22,105 bases of DNA from Chitinispirillaceae bacterium. GTDB taxonomy: Bacteria; Fibrobacterota; Chitinivibrionia; Chitinivibrionales; Chitinispirillaceae. Position 1 is the first letter of the stretch. The number at the start of each line of letters is the position of its first letter. The notes under the pieces were generated by a model that was given only the letters and a program-made list of their open reading frames with translations, searched no databases and was not told the origin of the DNA. This document shows positions 14,241 through 21,116 of this stretch, one piece after another. Where the stretch lies: assembly GCA_016926315.1 (NCBI GenBank), contig JAFGOU010000472.1:1-22105 (forward strand). Direction: 5' to 3'. The position numbers and the translations under genes are program-made.

Positions 14241-16073
14241 TCAATCTTCAAACAGCGTCGGTCCGCTCCCGTTGGCGGTAAAGGTGATGGACGCGACATT
14301 TACGTTTGCGCTGGCCCGGTACGCATATACACCGTATTCCTCACTGTGATCGATGGAACAATTCGCTACGGTTACCGGTATTGTATGAAGAAAAATCCCG
14401 TTATCTTTCGCATATGACACCCTGCAATATTCGACCCGTGAATTCGTTCCGGTGTATTCGGTAAACTGCAAACCACCTTCCCATCCCCACAGCTGTCCAT
14501 CCACCTGGTTTTCGAAAATGATGGAATCGGCAACGGTGCCGACGGCGGTTAACGTGCCCTGGCCGACATAAATATACGAATCCTGCTGGAACAGACATCG
14601 CGTTCCCGGCTGCACGGTAATGGTTACCCCGTTTGGATTTTCAATTGATGCATATCCGTCGGTAAAAACATACGGCACCGTATGTTTCCGCCACGTACCG
14701 GTTTCGGTCACGTGGTTGCTTGATCCCTGACCAACCACCCGAATGGCCTGCTGGGAGTTGCCGGAAAAGCTTCCGCCGCCCGGCAGACGGGTAATGGTTG
14801 CCGCATCGATGACCAAAGGGTAATCACTACTGCCTGAACCGTTACCGATAAAGGAATTGCCTATGAAACGAGCAGAATCGACCGGACCGCACTCATAAAA
14901 AATAATCCCGCTATGTTGAGCGTTGCGAACCGTTGTATACGTGATGCTTAACTTATCCCGGTCGATGGAAACGGCGTTTTTGGCGGAATCAAACACGCAG
15001 TACGAAAAAGAACTGGTGGCGTTGGCGCTGCTGCTGATGGTAATGCCGCCATACGACGGGTCGGTGCTGCCCCAGAATTTGCCGGCCTCTGCATTTCTAA
15101 AGAAAATCGAGTCCGTAGCCGTGCCATTTGCCACCATCTTGCCTTTGTTGACCCAGAGATAGGCGTCCTCGGTAAAATGGAGTCGCGTTCCGGGCTGAAT
15201 GGTAATAGCGACCCCGTCGGTATTGCCAACCGCGACATACCCGTCGGTGAATACATAGGGAACGGCGTGCCGGCGCCATGTGCCTGACTCATCAGCGTAG
15301 TCGCTGGTTCCTGTGCTGACAACCCTGATCGCCTGCTGTGTGTTCCCCGTGAACGTGCCGCTGCCGGAAAGCCGCACCAGAAAAGCCGCGTTGATGACCA
15401 GGGGGTAATACTGTAAGGTCGTTCCGATCCCCGTAAAGGTATTATTGACAAAAGAAGCAGAATCCTTTGGTCCGCACTGGTCAAAGACGATACCGTTCAA
15501 CTTGCTGTTCCGTACCGTTGAATGGGAAATATTCAACCCGTCTTTGTCCGAAGTTATCCCGTTTGTCGCTGAATCGACGATACACCACGTGATGGAGGAT
15601 TGGGCGTTGGCATTGTCGTCAAAGGTGATGCCCCCATACGCGGGATCAGGCGGTCCCCAGTATTTTCCGGCAGTGCTGTTTTTCAAGACCACCGGATTGT
15701 CCTGGTTTCCGTTTATGATCAGGGTTCCGCCATGCACCCACAGGTATGATCCCTCGCCGAAACGAACGTTTGCACCAGCCTGTATGGTAAGCGTGCCGGT
15801 TATATCCCAGTAACCGGTGATGATAACCTGCGCCTTGGGGCCAATGGTCACGTCGCCCGCGACATAGAGGCGATTGCAGGTGAAGGTGTACGGTCCGCCG
15901 GTTGAATCGTATACCTTGGTGCCGGAAAGCGTGCAGTCCGAAATGGTTACCGGTCCCCCGTTGTCAGGTCCGGAGGGGTTGTTGTTGCACGAAGCTACAA
16001 TAAGGAGTACCGTAGTCAATGCCAGATTGACTCCGGCAGTGAAGGCAGGATACAACCCTGTTTTTCCAACCAT
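14241..16073 (-). CDS. Lipoprotein with tandemly duplicated right-handed beta-helix domain
   Basis: The 610-residue product has a lipoprotein signal (M-V-G-K-T-G-L-Y-P-A, hydrophobic core, L-I-V-A-S-C with Cys29 as the lipid site), then N-N-N-P-S-G-P-D, a typical exposed linker. The rest is beta-helix: short strands with T-I-Q-P-G-T, Y-L-W-V-N-K-G and G-I-I-F-Y-E-C-G-P turns, like parallel-helix (NosD/pectate-lyase-type) folds. A unit of about 195 residues occurs about two and a half times. ATG 16073 is chosen over an in-frame start at 16154 because AAAGGGGG lies upstream of it, the signal peptide begins there, and the promoter (16126-16154) overlaps the longer form. The protein is anchored in a membrane. 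I see no catalytic site; polysaccharide binding or surface structure is possible. It has no sorting domain. Confidence 0.82.
   Translation of the reverse strand: MVGKTGLYPAFTAGVNLALTTVLLIVASCNNNPSGPDNGGPVTISDCTLSGTKVYDSTGGPYTFTCNRLYVAGDVTIGPKAQVIITGYWDITGTLTIQAGANVRFGEGSYLWVHGGTLIINGNQDNPVVLKNSTAGKYWGPPDPAYGGITFDDNANAQSSITWCIVDSATNGITSDKDGLNISHSTVRNSKLNGIVFDQCGPKDSASFVNNTFTGIGTTLQYYPLVINAAFLVRLSGSGTFTGNTQQAIRVVSTGTSDYADESGTWRRHAVPYVFTDGYVAVGNTDGVAITIQPGTRLHFTEDAYLWVNKGKMVANGTATDSIFFRNAEAGKFWGSTDPSYGGITISSSANATSSFSYCVFDSAKNAVSIDRDKLSITYTTVRNAQHSGIIFYECGPVDSARFIGNSFIGNGSGSSDYPLVIDAATITRLPGGGSFSGNSQQAIRVVGQGSSNHVTETGTWRKHTVPYVFTDGYASIENPNGVTITVQPGTRCLFQQDSYIYVGQGTLTAVGTVADSIIFENQVDGQLWGWEGGLQFTEYTGTNSRVEYCRVSYAKDNGIFLHTIPVTVANCSIDHSEEYGVYAYRASANVNVASITFTANGSGPTLFED
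14679..15263 (-). repeat. Complete 585-bp tandem unit in the beta-helix lipoprotein gene
   Basis: The unit runs from one V-P-Y-V-F-T-D-G-Y block (codon starting at 15263) to the base before the next (14678), an exact 585 bases or 195 codons. A preceding diverged copy (about 15264-15880) ends in the same G-T-W-R-[RK]-H block. A following partial copy (about 14400-14678) begins with the same motif. Protein identity between copies is high in the G-G-I-T, N-S-x-x-G-x-[IV]-F and Q-Q-A-I-R-V-V blocks. Confidence 0.85.
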
Positions 16074-16125
16074 ACTACCCCCTTTGAGAAAAATGATGTG
16101 TAGGTGAAGTGTTACGACGGGATTA

Positions 16126-16154
16126 AATATACCGTTTGCAGCCGTACCGGTCAA
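16126..16154 (-). promoter_or_regulatory. Sigma-70-like promoter of the beta-helix lipoprotein gene
   Basis: On the minus strand TTGACC (16149-16154) and TATATT (16126-16131), each five of six matches, are exactly 17 bases apart. Transcription would begin near 16119, leaving a leader of about 46 bases before ATG 16073. Confidence 0.6.
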
Positions 16155-16187
16155 ACGGCGTTGTGCAGTATCACCGACGACTACATG

Positions 16188-16219
16188 AAAAAAGGCGGTA
16201 TTCCCTCAGGAATACCGCC
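16188..16219 (-). terminator. Rho-independent terminator of the beta-propeller gene
   Basis: On the minus strand GGCGGTATTCC and GGAATACCGCC (arms 16209-16219 and 16194-16204) form a perfect 11-bp stem with a four-base loop, followed by six T. It lies 27 bases past the stop codon. Confidence 0.92.
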
Positions 16220-16245
16220 CCGTGTTACCAATACCAGCCGATTTT

Positions 16246-18867
16246 TTATTTAACAATGACCGTTTTCGCCAAGGTCACTTTTTCCCCGATCAGCCTGCAG
16301 ACATAGTTCCCTGCGGCAACCTTTGAACCGCTGGAATTGGTCCTGTTCCACGTCACGGTTTGATAGGCGTTCGCCGCGGCCGTCTTTTCCGCAATCGTGT
16401 TCACGAGTTGCCCGGACATGTCGTAGATCGCCAGCATGACCTTCTGCCGGTCCTTGACCCTGAACCTTATCGTCGTTTTTCCAACCACCGGATTAGGATA
16501 GTTGCCAAGCGTCTGGAATCCTTTTGCAACCAAGTCCGCTTTGACCGAAGTGACCGGTCCCACATTATTGAGATTGATCCTGTTCAGTCCACGACCGTAG
16601 GTGCAGATATACAGGTAATTGGTACGCCGATGAATGGTCAGGTCGTTGCAGGCGACGATCGGCAATGTCTGGTCGCCGAGCCATGCCCAGTTGACACCGC
16701 TATTGGTCGAATAGTACATACCGAAATCGGTGGCACAGTAAAGCCAGCCGTTTCGGGTAGGAGCATGGTCCACAACGACCCGGTTGGTCGTAACCGTGCT
16801 TGGAAGATCGCCGGAGATATCCTTCCAGTCCGCCGAACCCAGTCCGCCAAGTCCATAGTTTGTCAATTTGAACAGCTTCGGTTTATAGTGATACGCCCAC
16901 CCCCACCGGAAATACCAGACCGCGACGTAGGCGGTTGCGCCGGTCGGATCGGCCTGATCAATGGTGATCTCCTTGATCCAGCCGTCATACCTCCTGCGCT
17001 CATCGCTCGCAGGAGCCGAAGAGACCAGGCCGTTGCGGATTTTCGTCCATGTAGCGCCAGTCGTGCTGGCGTTCCTGCTGACCCACACATTGCCGTCATC
17101 GGTCCCGGCATAGCAAACAACGTCAGCCTGGTTTCCGCGAAAAGCCGCCAGTGCGCTTATCGAACCGTACGGGTACTGCGGAACCGAGTGGTCGCCATTG
17201 GTCAGGTCGGCGCTTATTTTGGTGAAGGTACCGCTGCCTCGTGGCGCGGTCCATACTGCTTCACCTGCAATATAAGCCCTTCCGGTGACTGAGTCGAACG
17301 CAGCCGGGCAGTCCCAAGTCAACCGGCCGGAGATGGATATCCGCGACCAGGAGGTACGGTTACTGGTACGATAATACCCGCCGTATTGAAGCGATCCGAT
17401 GGCATACTGCGTATTTCCCTGGTCGATACGCGGGTCAAAACCGTCACCGCCGATCGCGTTTCTCCAGTCGGCATAAAGAGATCCGCCCGTAAGCGTGTAG
17501 TTGGTTCCTTCATCCTGTTGACCGGCGATGCGAAAATTGGCGTCATCCTGCGCAATATCGAACGCATACATCTGCGAGATACAGATAGCACCTTGCGCAA
17601 GCGACCCGCGCGCGAGATAGGTAAATGTCCTTCCGCCATCGGTTGATCTGGCAATCCCGCCGTCATCACCCTCGTACATGAGATTCCTGTTTTGCCTCGA
17701 CCAGGCGACACCGTGGAAATCCATATGGAGAGAAGTGGGAAACGTGTTCGCCCAAGTACTGCCGCCATTAGTGGTCCTGTTTGTATAAATACCAAGGGCA
17801 ACGACATCATTGGCATCATGCGGGTTGCATCTGATCTGGCAGAAGGTATGGCCGTAATAGGAATAAATGCTGCTGGCAGGCTGCCCAGCCGTTCGACTCC
17901 AGTTCATTCCGCCGTCAGTCGATTTATAGACTCCCTTGGGCAACGGCGGATTTGCACCGGTCATCGCGACACAGTACATTATATTGGGATTTGACTTGCA
18001 GATAGTAAGGGTGTGCCTTCCCAGGTCGCTCGTAGGGAATCCCCCGGCCTGGAGCGCCCAGGTGGTGCCGCCGTCATCCGACCGGTACATTCTGGTGGCG
18101 TTGGAGGACCATATCCGATTGTAAGGATACCGCATTGCGGTCCACATGCAGGCAAAAACCCTGTTCGGATTTGTAGGGTGTACCAAAACCTCGGAACATC
18201 CGGTCGAGTCATCAGCTTTTAAAACCTGCTGCCAGGTAGTACCGCCGTCAGTGGTACGGTACAAACCCCGTTCCGGATTGTTGGAATAGAGGCTGCCCAT
18301 GACTGCAGCGAAAACGGTATTTGAATTGGTCGGATGGATTGCCATGCGCGCGATATAGTAGGACTTTTCAAGCCCCTTATAGATCCACGAGGTTCCACCG
18401 TTTTCACTTTTATAGACACCGGTACCCGGATACGGTAGAGATCCGCCTCCTGCAAGACACTCTCCGGTTCCCATCCACAAGTGTTGATTATTCCGGGGAT
18501 CGATAACAAGGTCACCCATGCTCTGGGATCTCATATCCCGTGAAATAAAAGTCCATGTACCCCCGCCGTTGGTTGATTTCCATAGTCCCGCTCCTGATGA
18601 ACCGAGCAGATAAACGATCTGATCGTTGGTCGAGTCAACCACCACCTCCCACACCCGCCCATACCCCGTTGGGCCGCAATTCTCCCATGTCGCTGCGCTC
18701 TGCTGAGGCGCAAGCGCCCTCAGGTCCCATGCCTGCGCCGTATTATTTCCCGACGCAGCATACGTGAACATTTCCGATTCCGGCATCTGGGCTAACACCG
18801 CCGAACAGCAGAAAACAAGAGCGGTGAAACTCCCTTTCGCCAGAGCCTTTTGTTTTGAACAGGTCAT
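16246..18867 (-). CDS. Secreted Asp-box (BNR/sortilin-like) beta-propeller protein with T9SS-like sorting domain
   Basis: The 873-residue product has a signal peptide (K-G-S-F-T-A-L-V-F-C-C-S-A-V-L-A-Q). At least eight Asp-box-like hairpins follow, such as Y-R-T-T-D-G-G-T-T-W, Y-K-S-E-N-G-G-T-S-W, Y-R-S-D-D-G-G-T-T-W, A-R-S-T-D-G-G-R-T-F and Y-S-T-N-S-G-V-N-W. They are spread over residues 80-740 with H-P-T-N-x-N-x-V-F-A turns, as in the sortilin/GH74-like double propellers. The C-terminus from about 787 (N-Y-P-N-P-V-V-G-K-T-T-I-R-F, V-M-L-A-I-Y-D-M-S-G, A-A-G-N-Y-V-C-R-L, ending K-T-V-I-V-K) is a textbook T9SS type A domain. GGGAGGGGG precedes ATG 18867. Such proteins may bind or cut polysaccharide or act as adhesins; no catalytic residue can be assigned by eye. 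Confidence 0.88.
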   Translation of the reverse strand: MTCSKQKALAKGSFTALVFCCSAVLAQMPESEMFTYAASGNNTAQAWDLRALAPQQSAATWENCGPTGYGRVWEVVVDSTNDQIVYLLGSSGAGLWKSTNGGGTWTFISRDMRSQSMGDLVIDPRNNQHLWMGTGECLAGGGSLPYPGTGVYKSENGGTSWIYKGLEKSYYIARMAIHPTNSNTVFAAVMGSLYSNNPERGLYRTTDGGTTWQQVLKADDSTGCSEVLVHPTNPNRVFACMWTAMRYPYNRIWSSNATRMYRSDDGGTTWALQAGGFPTSDLGRHTLTICKSNPNIMYCVAMTGANPPLPKGVYKSTDGGMNWSRTAGQPASSIYSYYGHTFCQIRCNPHDANDVVALGIYTNRTTNGGSTWANTFPTSLHMDFHGVAWSRQNRNLMYEGDDGGIARSTDGGRTFTYLARGSLAQGAICISQMYAFDIAQDDANFRIAGQQDEGTNYTLTGGSLYADWRNAIGGDGFDPRIDQGNTQYAIGSLQYGGYYRTSNRTSWSRISISGRLTWDCPAAFDSVTGRAYIAGEAVWTAPRGSGTFTKISADLTNGDHSVPQYPYGSISALAAFRGNQADVVCYAGTDDGNVWVSRNASTTGATWTKIRNGLVSSAPASDERRRYDGWIKEITIDQADPTGATAYVAVWYFRWGWAYHYKPKLFKLTNYGLGGLGSADWKDISGDLPSTVTTNRVVVDHAPTRNGWLYCATDFGMYYSTNSGVNWAWLGDQTLPIVACNDLTIHRRTNYLYICTYGRGLNRINLNNVGPVTSVKADLVAKGFQTLGNYPNPVVGKTTIRFRVKDRQKVMLAIYDMSGQLVNTIAEKTAAANAYQTVTWNRTNSSGSKVAAGNYVCRLIGEKVTLAKTVIVK

Positions 18868-19143
18868 AAGACCCCCTCCCGGAAAAAAGTGTATGAATGC
18901 ATTAACACCGATATCAAAAAATCAATAGTATCGCTACGATCACAGGCAGTGTATCGCGGGAGAGCGACTCAATAGTTCTATGACTTCTTTAATGAACGCA
19001 ATGGGTATGACACTGCTCTTTTATGACCCACTTTCATTCTTATGCCGCCCTAAAAACCAATGTAACGAGGTTCCCCCTTGCCCATGTTAAAATATAAAGA
19101 AAACTTATCCAAATAGCCAATTTTTTAGAAATATTTATTTAAT
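18868..19143. other. Non-coding gap upstream of the beta-propeller gene
   Basis: No gene or open frame worth reporting is visible here. On the minus strand there is a TTGGCT-18-TATATT pair near 19090-19120, far from the start codon. A TACTAT box near 18930 has no -35. A TCGG-TG-TTAAT sequence lies near 18901-18911. The part close to 19100 is strongly A+T-rich. A long leader or an upstream promoter with regulatory sites is possible. Confidence 0.3.
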
Positions 19144-19175
19144 ATGGGCCATCTCCTTTTTTTGGCATGGCCCAT
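19144..19175 (-). terminator. Hairpin past the porin-like gene, possible terminator
   Basis: ATGGGCCAT (19144-19152) and ATGGCCCAT (19167-19175) are perfect inverted repeats around a loop containing seven T (plus strand). On the minus strand the stem is followed by an A+T-rich stretch (ATTAAATAAATATTT) instead of a clean T-run, 25 bases past the stop codon. Confidence 0.45.
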
Positions 19176-19200
19176 GCTGGAACCGTTTCCCTGGGATCGG

Positions 19201-20505
19201 TTACATATCAAACTGCAGTAAAAAACCGTAAGCATTCCATATCCCGCCACCCTGGCCTAAACTGCCGCCGAGGTCGCTTATGGACCATTCCGGGATGAAC
19301 AGCATATGGCCGTCGAGCAGATGGAACTGTAGATTAACATAGGCAGCCTGCCGGATATTCGCGTTCATGACGCCTGCTATGGCCTCTTTGGTTCCATTCT
19401 CGTCATGCTCGGTAACGATTTTTCCGCCTCCAACCTCCAGAGCCAGCCAGTCGAAAGGCTTGATGTTGAATACCGCCGCCTGCTGGGTGGTAAAGGTGTT
19501 CTGGAGCCCTTCCTTTTCACTATCTCCCGTGCGTCCCCACTTTGGATAAAAAATATCGATATCAGGTTGGCCCCTCCATCCCCAGGGATCGCCCATGAAT
19601 ACCCCATAACAGGCGAGGTTCATACCCATGGAAAGAGTGTAACTTACCCTGCACTTCCACACCGTTACATCAACAAGCTCGCCTAAAAGGTTTGCGATAA
19701 CAATATCCTTGCGGAGAAGATCCGGGTTTGCAAATGTGCGGTTAGCGACAAGATCGTAACGGTTAAGGCCCGCGACGGTCGTTGATTTCAAGCCGAGCGG
19801 AATCCCGATATCCTGGGAGTATTCCAGCATCAATCCGGCTTCCAGCTTGGGGTGTTTTTCCGATGCTTCCACATTCCACACATCGTCGCTGGTCGCAACG
19901 ATAAAGGTGTCCGGTTTGACAATTGACATGTCACCCTGGATGTTAAAGACATCACCTATATCGGTTTTCGCGGTGAACCGCACCTGCGGTTTTCTGCTGG
20001 TATACAGGGCACCGGAATAGCAGAGACCGGATTCCATGTCAAACGTCTGTGAACTGAGAAAAAAGTTCGCAAGGCACCACTCCTGCCCCAGCAGCAAGGA
20101 AAAATGATCGTCGAGAAACCACTCTCCATACAATCGCCGCAAGATCAGCCCGTCCTTGAATTTCGATGCAACGGTGTATTCCTCTCCCGTTTTCGTTATC
20201 TGCATCTCCCTCAATACCGGTCCCCAGCCGGCTTCAAACCGGAATGCATATCGGTCCTCCTTGCAATAGGCGCCAAAACGGCTCATGTGCTCAAGGTCCC
20301 ATATCATTCTCTGCAGATGGGGAACAAGGGTGTCAACACGTTTACCGGTAGCCGTGTCTTTTTCGTACTTATATCCCCGGTCCCAGTACCAGCCGCTCAT
20401 ACGAGCGCTTCCATACAGCTCCCATTTGTCTCCGGTAACGCCTGCAACGGCAGGCAGGACAAACGACACGACCCCGACAATAGACCAAAAAAACGACTTT
20501 TTCAT
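19201..20505 (-). CDS. Outer-membrane porin-like beta-barrel protein
   Basis: The 434-residue product has a signal peptide (M-K-K-S-F-F-W-S-I-V-G-V-V-S-F, cleavage near A-V-A-G). The mature protein has alternating strands from the start (W-E-L-Y-G-S-A-R-M-S-G-W-Y-W) to the end (W-N-A-Y-G-F-L-L-Q-F-D-M), with R-F-E-A-G-W, F-S-L-L-L-G-Q-E-W and L-A-L-E-V-G-G-G-K as typical barrel strands. Length and pattern suit a 16-stranded porin or a related channel. The exact family is not recognised, and the last residue is Met rather than Phe. GGGAGCGGG lies upstream of ATG 20503-20505. The gene follows the peptide-transporter pair on the same strand, so outer-membrane entry of peptides is a reasonable but unproven role. 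Confidence 0.75.
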   Translation of the reverse strand: MKKSFFWSIVGVVSFVLPAVAGVTGDKWELYGSARMSGWYWDRGYKYEKDTATGKRVDTLVPHLQRMIWDLEHMSRFGAYCKEDRYAFRFEAGWGPVLREMQITKTGEEYTVASKFKDGLILRRLYGEWFLDDHFSLLLGQEWCLANFFLSSQTFDMESGLCYSGALYTSRKPQVRFTAKTDIGDVFNIQGDMSIVKPDTFIVATSDDVWNVEASEKHPKLEAGLMLEYSQDIGIPLGLKSTTVAGLNRYDLVANRTFANPDLLRKDIVIANLLGELVDVTVWKCRVSYTLSMGMNLACYGVFMGDPWGWRGQPDIDIFYPKWGRTGDSEKEGLQNTFTTQQAAVFNIKPFDWLALEVGGGKIVTEHDENGTKEAIAGVMNANIRQAAYVNLQFHLLDGHMLFIPEWSISDLGGSLGQGGGIWNAYGFLLQFDM

Positions 20506-20564
20506 ACACCCGCTCCCTTCTGATGATGAAATAATGGTATAGCAGCAAGATCAAACCGTTTCAT
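20502..20564 (-). CDS. Possible 20-codon leader ORF overlapping the porin-like start
   Basis: An ATG at 20562-20564, preceded by AAGGAAGCC, opens a 20-residue frame (M-K-R-F-D-L-A-A-I-P-L-F-H-H-Q-K-G-A-G-V). Its TGA stop overlaps the ATG of the porin-like gene as ATGA, and it spans the porin's own ribosome-binding site. The layout suggests translational coupling, but a frame this short can arise by chance. Confidence 0.25.
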   Translation of the reverse strand: MKRFDLAAIPLFHHQKGAGV

Positions 20565-20579
20565 GGCTTCCTTTTCAGA

Positions 20580-21116
20580 TCATGGCACTTTGACTATTTC
20601 CGACAGATCGTAGCATCCCTTAAATTCTTCATGATTCAGGGGATTGCGGGTTTTTAAGACTATCTTTCCCTTGAAATGGAAAACCGCCTTGCCGTAAGCG
20701 CCGATGCCATCAACGTCGTTACAAACATGTTTTTCCTCCCCTTGAAGCGCCGTATCACCCGGGGCGGGAGATGGCGCCGTTCCCGCTGTTCGGGTGCTGT
20801 CCGTCGTGCCGTTTTCTCCGGGGGAGCCGGCTATTGGTGCCGAATCCGCCGACACGTCAAACAGCGGATACAAAACATAATAGTGGGAAGCATCGTTCCA
20901 ATCATCGATTTTATACGCGTTTCCGCCCTTTGGAGGTTCACCGACATAAATACCGCAGTGGTCCCCGAGATTGTAAAAACGGCGTGCCTCGTCCTGATCA
21001 AGATTACTGACGGTTTTCGCGAACCAGATCTGTCCCGCGGCATCCGAAACAGTGAAAAAAGCCAGGATCGCCATTGTCTGGAACGCCTTCACGATCCCGA
21101 TACCTCCGGCTTCCAT
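20580..21116 (-). CDS. Small probable exported protein overlapping the peptide transporter gene
   Basis: The frame stays open upstream to 21395, but that part is antisense-free shadow inside the transporter's coding sequence. ATG 21116 gives 178 residues and a 28-base overlap with the transporter's end, which suggests coupled translation; ATG 21074 is an alternative. The N-terminus (V-K-A-F-Q-T-M-A-I-L-A-F-F-T-V-S-D-A-A-G) looks like a signal peptide or one membrane anchor. Then come a conserved-looking part (D-Q-D-E-A-R-R-F-Y-N, H-C-G-I-Y-V-G-E-P-P), a low-complexity linker rich in Ser, Thr, Pro, Gly and Ala (about residues 85-125), and a C-terminal part with V-F-H-F-K-G-K-I-V-L-K. The family is not recognised. 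Confidence 0.6.
   Translation of the reverse strand: MEAGGIGIVKAFQTMAILAFFTVSDAAGQIWFAKTVSNLDQDEARRFYNLGDHCGIYVGEPPKGGNAYKIDDWNDASHYYVLYPLFDVSADSAPIAGSPGENGTTDSTRTAGTAPSPAPGDTALQGEEKHVCNDVDGIGAYGKAVFHFKGKIVLKTRNPLNHEEFKGCYDLSEIVKVP

Noticed and set aside
16360..17292. A 310-codon open frame on the plus strand opposite the propeller gene
   Set aside because: It is antisense to the Asp-box repeats, is rich in Arg and Ile, and shows no domain or ribosome-binding site; a shadow.
19163..19178. A second TGGCAT-N4-ATGCT sigma-54-like match, on the plus strand
   Set aside because: No plus-strand gene follows it, and it is a by-product of the hairpin arms at 19144-19175. It also warns that the match before flgF may be chance.
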